A stretch of DNA of 15,501 bases from CAYZEZ01 sp964477295 (lineage in GTDB: Bacteria; Bacteroidota; Bacteroidia; Bacteroidales; SM23-62). The DNA is taken from positions 1 through 15,501 of the forward strand of contig CAYZEZ010000097.1 in the NCBI GenBank assembly GCA_964477295.1. Direction: 5' to 3'. Under the pieces are notes generated by a model. It ran no database searches. It had not been told where the DNA came from and saw only the letters and a list, made by a program, of their open reading frames with translations. Below are positions 8,342 through 14,063 of the stretch, piece after piece (positions within the stretch are counted from its first letter, which is position 1; each line of letters begins with the position of its first letter). The translations under genes and the position numbers were made by a program.

Positions 8342-8357
8342 TACGAATTATTTCGTA
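8342..8357. promoter_or_regulatory. BlaI operator O1, TACGAA-N4-TTCGTA
   Basis: The perfect inverted repeat TACGAATTATTTCGTA lies immediately downstream of the -7 box of the left promoter, over the expected transcription start. It has the same arms as O2, with centres 24 bp apart. Assignment to the adjacent BlaI protein is inferred from position and symmetry. Confidence 0.85.
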
Positions 8358-8389
8358 CAAATATATACGAACAGTTTCGTAATTGCAAA
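8358..8389 (-). promoter_or_regulatory. Consensus Bacteroidota promoter of the left blaI-M56 pair
   Basis: Read on the minus strand, the -33 box TTTG (8389-8386) is followed by exactly 20 bp and the -7 box TATATTTG (8365-8358), a full match to TTTG/TAnnTTTG. Transcription should begin near 8350, giving a very short leader before ATG 8337. Confidence 0.85.
8366..8381. promoter_or_regulatory. BlaI operator O2, TACGAA-N4-TTCGTA
   Basis: The perfect inverted repeat TACGAACAGTTTCGTA sits within the spacer between the -33 and -7 boxes of the left promoter. A bound repressor dimer here would block sigma factor access. Confidence 0.85.
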
Positions 8390-8520
8390 TATTTTTTATT
8401 AATGATTGTTAATAAAGTTATTCTATTAAAAAAGACCGAAAATATTTAAATTCGCTGCATGCCGTAACATATAGAAATTCAGATATATAGAGATATTGTC
8501 AAAACTTTTTTTAAAATATT

Positions 8521-8549
8521 ACTATAAATATAGTTTTATAATTATAAAA
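8521..8549. promoter_or_regulatory. AT-rich palindromes upstream of the right blaI-M56 pair, candidate operator
   Basis: ACTATAAATATAGT (8521-8534) has six-base inverted arms. A perfect 16-bp palindrome TTTTATAATTATAAAA follows at 8534-8549. Both lie just upstream of the TACATTTG box at 8557-8564. Neither contains the TACGAA arms of the left operators, so the second BlaI protein would need a different specificity. AT-rich sequence gives such palindromes by chance fairly easily. Confidence 0.4.
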
Positions 8550-8556
8550 ATAGTTA

Positions 8557-8564
8557 TACATTTG
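8557..8564 (+). promoter_or_regulatory. -7 box TACATTTG of the right pair; likely leaderless transcript
   Basis: TACATTTG matches TAnnTTTG. The ATG at 8570 follows after 5 nt, where transcription would be expected to begin, so the mRNA is probably leaderless. The -33 region (about 8533-8537) reads GTTTT, a weak match, which would fit a regulated promoter. Confidence 0.6.
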
Positions 8565-8569
8565 GTGCA

Positions 8570-8953
8570 ATGAAAGAATTGACCAAAGCAGAAGAACAGT
8601 TAATGCAGTATCTCTGGAAGCTTGAAAAGGGCTTCCTAAGAGATATTGTGGAACAATTTCCTGAACCACGACCGGCTTATACAACAGTGTCGACAGTAAT
8701 CCGGGTACTGGTAAGGAAAGGATTTATCGGATACAATGCGTATGGGAAGGTCCATGAATATTATCCATTGGTTGGGAGGGAAGAATATTTCAAATATCAT
8801 TTCAAAGACCTGGTGGGGAACTATTTCAGTGGCTCATTGCAGCGCTTTGCATCTTTTTTTGCACAAGAGGGAAATCTCAACCTTACTGAACTTGAGGAGC
8901 TCAAAAGATTACTGGAAGATCAGATTAAGGAAAAGAAGGGTAAAAGCAAATGA
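8570..8953 (+). CDS. BlaI/MecI/CopY-family transcriptional repressor (right pair)
   Basis: This 127-residue winged-helix protein starts with LTKAEEQLMQYLWKLEKGFLR (residues about 4-24, written here as LTKAEEQLMQ and YLWKLEKGFLR), the BlaI signature. Its recognition segment is PAYTTVSTVIRVLVRKGFIG (about 35-54). The wing contains YGKVHEYYPL. The C-terminal half lacks the FGGSA block of its left-hand neighbour and ends in a charged helix, so the two repressors are diverged paralogues rather than a recent duplication. Its stop overlaps the M56 start by 4 nt (ATGA), the mirror image of the left pair. It probably represses its own operon. Confidence 0.94.
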   Translation: MKELTKAEEQLMQYLWKLEKGFLRDIVEQFPEPRPAYTTVSTVIRVLVRKGFIGYNAYGKVHEYYPLVGREEYFKYHFKDLVGNYFSGSLQRFASFFAQEGNLNLTELEELKRLLEDQIKEKKGKSK

Positions 8954-10296
8954 ATGGCTTATTCATCTATTTCATTAAAGTAATCTTACTGACAGGAGTG
9001 TTTTATCTCTTCTATATAGTATTACTCAGAAGAGAAACATTCTTCCGGTTTAACCGCTTCTACCTGGTTGGTTCAGCTATCCTGTCCCTGGTGATCCCTT
9101 TGCTTGAACTGGACTTCGGGATAACTAAAAACCTGGCCCTGGCTCCGCAACTTGTTCCTGATTACTGGATTGACGAGGTGAACAACAGCTTGCACAGCCT
9201 GGATAAAACACCTGTAAATGAGCCCGGATCGATTTCGGTTGCTGGATACATATATATGTTGGTTACAGGTGTGTTTCTGGTTCGCAGCTGCCTGGGATTT
9301 GTAAAAGTGTGGATGATGATTCGCAGCAAGCCCGGAAGGAAGCTTGGCAGGGTATTTATTAAATACAATGAAAGGAAAGAGATCCCATTTTCATTTTTTA
9401 ACTATATCCTTATTCATAAGGACATATCCCGGACGGAAGAACTCGACGGGATATTGCGTCATGAGTTGGTTCATGTAAAACAGTTCCATACGGTCGATAA
9501 GATCATCATGGAATTGTTATCTGTTCTGCTTTGGTTTAATCCTTTCATCTATTATTATCGCAAGTCAATGACTGAAGTGCATGAATACCTGGCGGATGCC
9601 GGCGCTGTCAACTCAGGAACACCTGTACTGAGTTATCAACAGATGATCCTGAACTGGGTGAATGTTTCTTCGGGAAATTACCTTGTGAGCAGATTTACCA
9701 GTTCATTAATTAAAAAACGATTGATCATGATAACAAAAATTAATGCAAGAAAAAGAATCCGGATAAAACCCTGGCTGGTTCTGCCCTTATTGGGATTAAT
9801 GGTTTTCAGCTTTGGCTTCAACTGGAATTTAAACGATAACCTGCCACTCAATAGTGAAAGCCTGACAAGGGGCATCATCCAGGACGAGAATATACCCTCG
9901 GGCGTACCCTTTAAAGAGGGACAGGAATACAGGATATCTTCAGGATGGGGAATGAGGATCCATCCCATAACCAAAGAGAAAAAAATGCATTATGCTTACG
10001 ACTTTGTGGCACCTGAGGGTACACCGATCATATCCACTGCTGATGGTATAGTAGAGAAGGTAGAATTCAAGGAGGGGACGTATGGTAAACTGGTGCTGGT
10101 GAAACACAGCGATATTTACAGCACCCTGTATACACAGCTTCTCGATTGGGAGGTTAAGGAAGGCCAGAAAGTTAAAAAAGGGGAGGTAGTGGGATATCTT
10201 GGCCAATCAGGGTTGAGTACAGGACCACACCTTCATTATGAGGTGCATAAAAATGGAGAGCGTGTTAATCCTGAAGAGTATCTCGGTCTGGAATAG
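8950..10296 (+). CDS. M56 (BlaR1-type) membrane peptidase fused to an M23 peptidoglycan-hydrolase-like domain
   Basis: 448 residues. Membrane segments are likely at about 7-26, 36-54, 98-116 and 272-291. The M56 zinc motif is HELVH at 171-175, with third ligand Glu212 in HEYLAD. After the fourth helix comes a linker, then an M23 (LytM/lysostaphin-type) domain at about 325-445. Its ligand motif HYAYD supplies His347 and Asp351, VKHSD supplies His385, and GPHLHYE supplies His427 and His429, so the full metallopeptidase set is present. RIHPITKEKKMHYAYDF matches the usual start of this domain. By BlaR1 topology the M23 part faces the periplasm, where it could bind or cut peptidoglycan cross-bridges. 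This architecture exists elsewhere as M23/M56 family metallopeptidase. No beta-lactam sensor is present. A hairpin terminator follows the stop closely. Confidence 0.95.
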   Translation: MNGLFIYFIKVILLTGVFYLFYIVLLRRETFFRFNRFYLVGSAILSLVIPLLELDFGITKNLALAPQLVPDYWIDEVNNSLHSLDKTPVNEPGSISVAGYIYMLVTGVFLVRSCLGFVKVWMMIRSKPGRKLGRVFIKYNERKEIPFSFFNYILIHKDISRTEELDGILRHELVHVKQFHTVDKIIMELLSVLLWFNPFIYYYRKSMTEVHEYLADAGAVNSGTPVLSYQQMILNWVNVSSGNYLVSRFTSSLIKKRLIMITKINARKRIRIKPWLVLPLLGLMVFSFGFNWNLNDNLPLNSESLTRGIIQDENIPSGVPFKEGQEYRISSGWGMRIHPITKEKKMHYAYDFVAPEGTPIISTADGIVEKVEFKEGTYGKLVLVKHSDIYSTLYTQLLDWEVKEGQKVKKGEVVGYLGQSGLSTGPHLHYEVHKNGERVNPEEYLGLE

Positions 10297-10315
10297 CAGA
10301 CCGTTTAAAAAAGAT

Positions 10316-10352
10316 AAACCGCAAAGTTTCATGGAATTTTGCGGTTTTTTTT
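10316..10352 (+). terminator. Rho-independent terminator after the M56-M23 gene
   Basis: AAACCGCAAA (10316-10325) pairs perfectly over 10 bp with TTTGCGGTTT (10338-10347) around a 12-nt loop. The T run continues to 10352. It ends the right blaI-M56 operon 20 nt after the stop codon. Confidence 0.9.
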
Positions 10353-10509
10353 GATCCATGGCCCGACACAAGCGATTAACATAATTTAATACTTCTTAAC
10401 CTACTTTACATTTTTAATTAAAAATTACTTCTTTAATTGTAACAGATTGCATTTTTAATCGTCTTTTAAATAGAAACAGGTGAGCCGGAAAACAACTAAA
10501 AAGAAAACC

Positions 10510-10719
10510 ATGAGCATTGAACAACAGATACAGGCATGCGAACACCAGATCTCCCGGCTGGAACAATTGAAGCATACCATTGCAGGGAATGCTGAGAGCC
10601 GTCTTCAGAAAGCTGACGATAAAATTATTGATGTGCAATTGAGCCGGATCAATAAAGATCTCGACGAATCATACCAGCAAATGGCGATACTTAAGATTAG
10701 GCGGATGATGGGATATTAA
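10510..10719 (+). CDS. Small hypothetical coiled-coil protein
   Basis: 69 residues from ATG 10510. The frame also allows a GTG at 10480 that would add ten residues, several of them lysine (SRKTTKKKT). I prefer the ATG because neither start has a Shine-Dalgarno sequence and ATG is the commoner start. The protein is almost wholly predicted helix, with heptad-like hydrophobics (IEQQIQACEHQISRLEQL) and one cysteine, and has no membrane segment. I do not recognise a family. It stands alone between the upstream terminator and a convergent gene. No consensus promoter is visible, although TTTTTAATTAAAAA (10411-10424) is a perfect AT palindrome upstream. Confidence 0.65.
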   Translation: MSIEQQIQACEHQISRLEQLKHTIAGNAESRLQKADDKIIDVQLSRINKDLDESYQQMAILKIRRMMGY

Positions 10720-10723
10720 GAAA

Positions 10724-10737
10724 TTACGATTTACGAT
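10724..10737. repeat. Two tandem heptamers TTACGAT
   Basis: TTACGAT occurs twice in tandem, 4 nt after the stop of the small coiled-coil gene. It resembles the TCACGAT units at 2328-2355. Confidence 0.6.
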
Positions 10738-10768
10738 TGAGCTAAATTGACCAGATTTAGGTTTTAAT

Positions 10769-10800
10769 TTTAGTCAATCTAGTTCAATCTAGTCAATTCT
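10769..10800. repeat. Intergenic repeat TTTAGTCAATCTAG..TCAATTC, copy 1
   Basis: The segment reads TTTAGTCAATCTAG, an extra TTCAATCTAG unit, then TCAATTC. The same sequence minus the extra unit recurs at about 11655-11676. On the minus strand the repeat begins AATTGA, which supplies the last Asn codon and the TGA stop of the upstream PHP-like gene. Confidence 0.75.
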
Positions 10801-11620
10801 TCCCCACTCTCCAAAAGTCCCCGGGTTCAAGATCACATTCCCCGATCATTTCCAATCCATATTCAAGATAACCCAGGTCAGCGTTTGTATTATTTGTGCC
10901 TAATGTGAATTTCACTCCATTGGCTTTAGCCAGTTTGATAAATGCAGGTGATGGAATCCGGGTTCTTGCATTTATCTCCAGGGCCATTCCGGTCACAGCA
11001 AGGGCATTCACCACTTTTTGCATCCGCTGTTCTGTCCAGAGTTCATCATACCTGTCGCGGATAACACCCGGCAGGAAAGTTGGATTGACAAAAATATCTA
11101 CCGGCTCGCTTGTTATAATCGTAACGATCTGGTCAACATAATAATCCATGAATTCCTCCACATCATCTATAAAGACCTCATCATCGATCCAGAGCCTTGT
11201 CCTTCTACCTTCCTTGTCAAACCAGGTAAGTGCATCGGTAAAAACATAATCGAAAAGGGCTACGCTATCAGGATTGAACATATCAAGCCATTCGCGGCCT
11301 TCAGCCTGCATGGCTGTATATGCGGGATAATCCTTCATGTTGTGATAGTAAGCCGACAGGGCACTATCATTCTGAACCGGGAATCCCCATCCGCAATTCA
11401 CTGCCACTCCATATGTGATGCCTGTTTTTTCTCCATGTTCCAGCAGTTGTTCCATCGTCAGTCCCCCTTTCAGGTGAGCATGATAGTCTGTAATGTCGTA
11501 CCCGGCCTGTTCCAGCGCTGCTATTTTTTTAATCATTAGCTCTTCGTGTGATAATTCAGGCTTTGGCTTACAGCTTAAACAGACGAGAAGAATCATCAGT
11601 AATAAATAATGTATTTTCAT
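10793..11620 (-). CDS. PHP-like/amidohydrolase-like lipoprotein with incomplete metal site
   Basis: From ATG 11620 the protein has a lipoprotein-type signal (hydrophobic stretch LLLMILLV, then CLSC). An upstream ATG at 11647 adds nine residues but makes an unusually long n-region. The mature part has TDYHAHLKGG, an HxH pair like the first metal ligands of PHP phosphoesterases, followed by AVNCG and later LEINARTRIPSPAF, which resembles the PHP EINA block. Where PHP proteins usually have SDAH, this one has GTNNTNAD, and where a histidine is usual it has NPT. The metal site is therefore altered or reduced, and catalysis is uncertain. It follows the dehydrogenase gene on the same strand and may share its transcript. 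Its stop codon comes from an intergenic repeat. Function is not assigned beyond fold similarity. Confidence 0.8.
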   Translation of the reverse strand: MKIHYLLLMILLVCLSCKPKPELSHEELMIKKIAALEQAGYDITDYHAHLKGGLTMEQLLEHGEKTGITYGVAVNCGWGFPVQNDSALSAYYHNMKDYPAYTAMQAEGREWLDMFNPDSVALFDYVFTDALTWFDKEGRRTRLWIDDEVFIDDVEEFMDYYVDQIVTIITSEPVDIFVNPTFLPGVIRDRYDELWTEQRMQKVVNALAVTGMALEINARTRIPSPAFIKLAKANGVKFTLGTNNTNADLGYLEYGLEMIGECDLEPGDFWRVGKN

Positions 11621-11654
11621 TTTACTGGTCTTATAGTTATAGATCATTTAAAAT

Positions 11655-11676
11655 TTTAGTCAATCTAGTCAATTCA
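11655..11676. repeat. Intergenic repeat TTTAGTCAATCTAGTCAATTC, copy 2
   Basis: This is the shorter copy of the repeat at 10769-10800. On the minus strand it supplies the final Asn codon and TGA stop of the dehydrogenase gene, just as copy 1 does for the next gene. Confidence 0.75.
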
Positions 11677-12613
11677 TTTCATTTATCACAATCTTTCCCT
11701 CAGTATGGTATTCTTCTGCCCTCCGGTGTGCATCGGCAATTTTATCCAGCGGAAATACTGAATCAATATAAATTTTCAGATCCCCCCTGATGATCATTTC
11801 AGAAATGATTTCGAGATCCTCACTCTTTGATTTCATCAAAAATGTCTTCACTTTTTTCCCTGCAAAAAAAGCCAGTAATTTATGTGCCAATAACTTTGGA
11901 CGGGGTAGGGTGGTGAGATATATTCCTCCTGGTTTAACAATCCTTTTTGTAGTCCGGTAACTTTCCTTCCCAGCCGAATCATATATTATATCATATTTCC
12001 TGCCGGCTGTTTTATAGCCAGACAACGTGTAGTCAATATAATGGCCAGGTGCCAGCTTGTCCATCATATTTTTATGCCGGCTACTGCAAACAGCCGTCAC
12101 TTCAGCACCCATCGATCTGGCGATCTGCAGCACAAAATGTCCCAGTCCGCCTGCAGCACCAATAACTAAAACTTCCTGATCCTGCTTGATTTTGCATTTA
12201 TCACGGAGTGATTGAAGTGCTGAAATAGCTGTCAGGGGAACAGCAGCTGCTTCTTCCCAGGTGATCATTTCAGGTTTGATTGCAATGGCAGATTCAGACG
12301 CAGCAGCATACTCGGCATAAGCTCCTCCAAACCTCCTGGTGAGCCTGCCATAAATGTGATCTCCCGGCTTTATCTTCTTCACCTCGTCTCCGCAATCTAC
12401 CACCTCCCCCGATATATCATATCCAAGCACAACCGGAAAATGAGCCTTTAAAAAGAGCTTGTGCCATCCCTGCCGCTGCTTCCAGTCGACCGGATTTACA
12501 GCAGCAGCCATAACTTTCACTAACACTTCATAAGATTCAATGATCGGTTTCGGGATGTCAGTAATCTCTAATACATTGGGCTGACCATATTGGTTTATTA
12601 CTGCAGCTTTCAT
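11669..12613 (-). CDS. Medium-chain NAD(P)-dependent oxidoreductase (zinc-free, quinone-oxidoreductase-like)
   Basis: 314 residues of the MDR superfamily. The N-terminal GroES-like domain has AAAVNPVDWKQRQG (37-50) and the block FPVVLGYDISGEVVDCGDEV (59-78), followed by KPGDHIYG. The nucleotide-binding Rossmann motif is IGAAGGLGHFVLQIARSMGA (151-170), the AxxGxxG type common in NADPH-using quinone reductases. The structural-zinc cysteine cluster of classical alcohol dehydrogenases is absent. Length is normal for the family and all core blocks are present. It should reduce a quinone, enone or aldehyde in the cytosol; the substrate cannot be read. It diverges from the small winged-helix gene across only 38 bp, and a near-consensus -7 box (TTAATTTG, minus strand 12645-12638) lies in that spacer. 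Confidence 0.92.
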   Translation of the reverse strand: MKAAVINQYGQPNVLEITDIPKPIIESYEVLVKVMAAAVNPVDWKQRQGWHKLFLKAHFPVVLGYDISGEVVDCGDEVKKIKPGDHIYGRLTRRFGGAYAEYAAASESAIAIKPEMITWEEAAAVPLTAISALQSLRDKCKIKQDQEVLVIGAAGGLGHFVLQIARSMGAEVTAVCSSRHKNMMDKLAPGHYIDYTLSGYKTAGRKYDIIYDSAGKESYRTTKRIVKPGGIYLTTLPRPKLLAHKLLAFFAGKKVKTFLMKSKSEDLEIISEMIIRGDLKIYIDSVFPLDKIADAHRRAEEYHTEGKIVINEMN

Positions 12614-12651
12614 ATTTTTATTAACTTATAAGGTCACCAAATTAATAAATT

Positions 12652-12828
12652 ATGGACATAGCAGAAAAGATCTTCGAAGTAATGAAGAATGAAAACAAGC
12701 CACTTAAGGGAGGCGAAATAGCTATATTATCCGGACTCGATAGAAAAGTAGTGGATAAGGCCATGAAGGAATTGAAAGAAAAGGAGATGATCTTCTCACC
12801 AAAAAATTGTTTCTGGCAGGCGAAGTGA
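12652..12828 (+). CDS. Small winged-helix DNA-binding protein (58 residues)
   Basis: The frame runs from ATG 12652 to TGA 12826-12828. The protein begins MDIAEKIFEVMKNENKPLKG, then shows a helix-turn-helix pattern GEIAILSGLDRKVVDKAMKE and a wing-like end MIFSPKNCFWQAK. This is the layout of a minimal winged helix of the MarR/ArsR type, and I recall similar stand-alone proteins of about 60 residues in Bacteroidota and archaea. One cysteine (Cys53) is in the wing. It is divergently arranged with the dehydrogenase gene, whose start is 38 bp away, so local regulation of that gene is possible but unproven. It is followed by a heptamer repeat and then the convergent radical SAM gene. Confidence 0.75.
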   Translation: MDIAEKIFEVMKNENKPLKGGEIAILSGLDRKVVDKAMKELKEKEMIFSPKNCFWQAK

Positions 12829-12839
12829 GGAAGAAGTTG

Positions 12840-12860
12840 CGAGTTTCGAGTTACGAGGTG
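12840..12860. repeat. Three tandem heptamers CGAGTTT/CGAGTTA/CGAGGTG
   Basis: Three 7-bp units begin 12 nt after the stop of the winged-helix gene, in the convergent spacer before the radical SAM gene. They belong to the same class as the other 7-bp-period arrays in the window. Confidence 0.6.
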
Positions 12861-12884
12861 GAAGAAAGGCCTCAAAATAATAGG

Positions 12885-13991
12885 CTATTCCCATACTCCC
12901 GCAATTTTCTCTTCACAGAATTCACATTTGCCATTCTTCACATGATTCTGCGTGATAGTATATCCAAGCCTTTCAATGAGGAGTTTATTGCATCCCGGAC
13001 AATAGGTATTCGAAGCCTTTGATCCGGGTAAATTGCCAATGTATACAAATTTCAAACCCTCTGCCAGGGCAATTTTACGGGCCTCTTCCAATGTTGAAGC
13101 AGGGGTGGCGGGCAGTTGGGTTAGTTTATGCATTGGGTGGAAACGGCTGAAATGAAGGGGATAGTCTTCAAAACCATTAGTTGATAACCATTTACACATT
13201 TCTTTAATCATATTCAAATCGTCGGTCCAGCCCGGCACGACCAGGTTGGTTATTTCTATCCATACACCCTCTTCCTTCATTATCTCCAGTGTCCGTAATA
13301 TGGGGGCCAGCTTGCCTGCATTCAGTTTAAGGTAGGTGCTCTCGCTGAAAGATTTCAGATCAACATTGGCTGCATCGATGTTTTTCAAAAAATAACGCAA
13401 CGGTTCTTCGTTGATGTACCCTGCCGTAACCAGCACATTTTTAATGTCTTTCTCTCTGGCTAGCTGAGCAGAATCATAGGTGTATTCATAGAAGGTGATG
13501 GGTTCAGAATAGGTGTACGCTATCGACTCACAACCATATTTGATGGCATTGGCCACCAGGGAATCCGGCATCAGGTCAAAATTCTCCGTTTCGGTCGGGG
13601 AAGATTGTGAAATGGTCCAGTTCTGGCAATTCAGGCAGGCAAGGTTACATCCCGCAGTAGCAATCGAAAATGCATTGGATGCCGGCAGAAAGTGATTCAA
13701 AGGCTTCTTCTCAATGGGATCCACATGGACCGCACAGGGATTACCATATGCAATAGTATATAACTTGTTGTTCTTGTTTATCCGGTTATGGCAGTCGCTT
13801 ACTTCATTCAGCTTTAGCGTGCATTCATTGGGACAAATCAAACATTTTACTCCCCTGGGCGTGACCTCGTAGAATACCGACTCTTTGCTCCATTTCCAGA
13901 GATCATCATTGCCTGAAAATCCCAAAGCCGGAAAACACAACATACTGCCTGTTCCCAGTAAACCACATTTTATAAATGATCGCTTATCCAT
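12885..13991 (-). CDS. AmmeMemoRadiSam-system radical SAM protein with Tat-like leader
   Basis: 368 residues. The radical SAM motif CNLACLNC gives Cys115, Cys119 and Cys122, preceded by FSIATAG, and QNWTISQ follows as in AmmeMemoRadiSam proteins. An N-terminal cysteine block (CLICPNEC at 50-57, plus Cys67) and a C-terminal pair of CxxC motifs (Cys331/334 and Cys356/359) suggest extra metal sites. YTYSEPITFYEYTYD and HFSRFHPMHKL are family blocks. Residues 1-27 form an extension: DKRSFIK resembles a twin-arginine motif with KR for RR, followed by a hydrophobic stretch, so Tat export is possible. The AMMECR1 and Memo partners that name the system are not in this window. The reaction is unknown. 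A -7-like box TACCTTTG (minus strand 14005-13998) is six bases from the ATG, with no clear -33. Confidence 0.93.
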   Translation of the reverse strand: MDKRSFIKCGLLGTGSMLCFPALGFSGNDDLWKWSKESVFYEVTPRGVKCLICPNECTLKLNEVSDCHNRINKNNKLYTIAYGNPCAVHVDPIEKKPLNHFLPASNAFSIATAGCNLACLNCQNWTISQSSPTETENFDLMPDSLVANAIKYGCESIAYTYSEPITFYEYTYDSAQLAREKDIKNVLVTAGYINEEPLRYFLKNIDAANVDLKSFSESTYLKLNAGKLAPILRTLEIMKEEGVWIEITNLVVPGWTDDLNMIKEMCKWLSTNGFEDYPLHFSRFHPMHKLTQLPATPASTLEEARKIALAEGLKFVYIGNLPGSKASNTYCPGCNKLLIERLGYTITQNHVKNGKCEFCEEKIAGVWE

Positions 13992-13997
13992 CGATTA

Positions 13998-14005
13998 CAA
14001 AGGTA
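13998..14005 (-). promoter_or_regulatory. -7-like box TACCTTTG before the radical SAM gene
   Basis: Minus-strand TACCTTTG fits TAnnTTTG, and ATG 13991 follows after 6 nt, which would give a leaderless or nearly leaderless mRNA. No TTTG lies 20 bp upstream. An alternative is TTTG at 14041-14038 with an imperfect TATCTTTT 21 bp later. Confidence 0.35.
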
Positions 14006-14063
14006 AGCAAAAGATATACCCGGTTTTCTGTACTGATCAAACAGGATACTCAATTTAAAGTTG

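Larger units (their letters stand above)
8338..8569. promoter_or_regulatory. Divergent control region between two BlaI/M56 pairs
   Basis: This 232-bp, very AT-rich region is shared by the two divergent pairs. The left end carries a consensus promoter with two operators for the left pair. The right end carries a TAnnTTTG box and AT-rich palindromes for the right pair. The middle (about 8390-8520) shows no clear motif. Confidence 0.8.

Noticed and set aside
10411..10424. Perfect palindrome TTTTTAATTAAAAA as an operator
   Set aside because: It is pure A/T in an AT-rich spacer and likely by chance; no regulator or promoter is clearly attached.
10742..10760. CTAAAT/ATTTAG hairpin as a terminator between convergent genes
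   Set aside because: The stem is only six AT-rich pairs with no uninterrupted T run; too weak to call.
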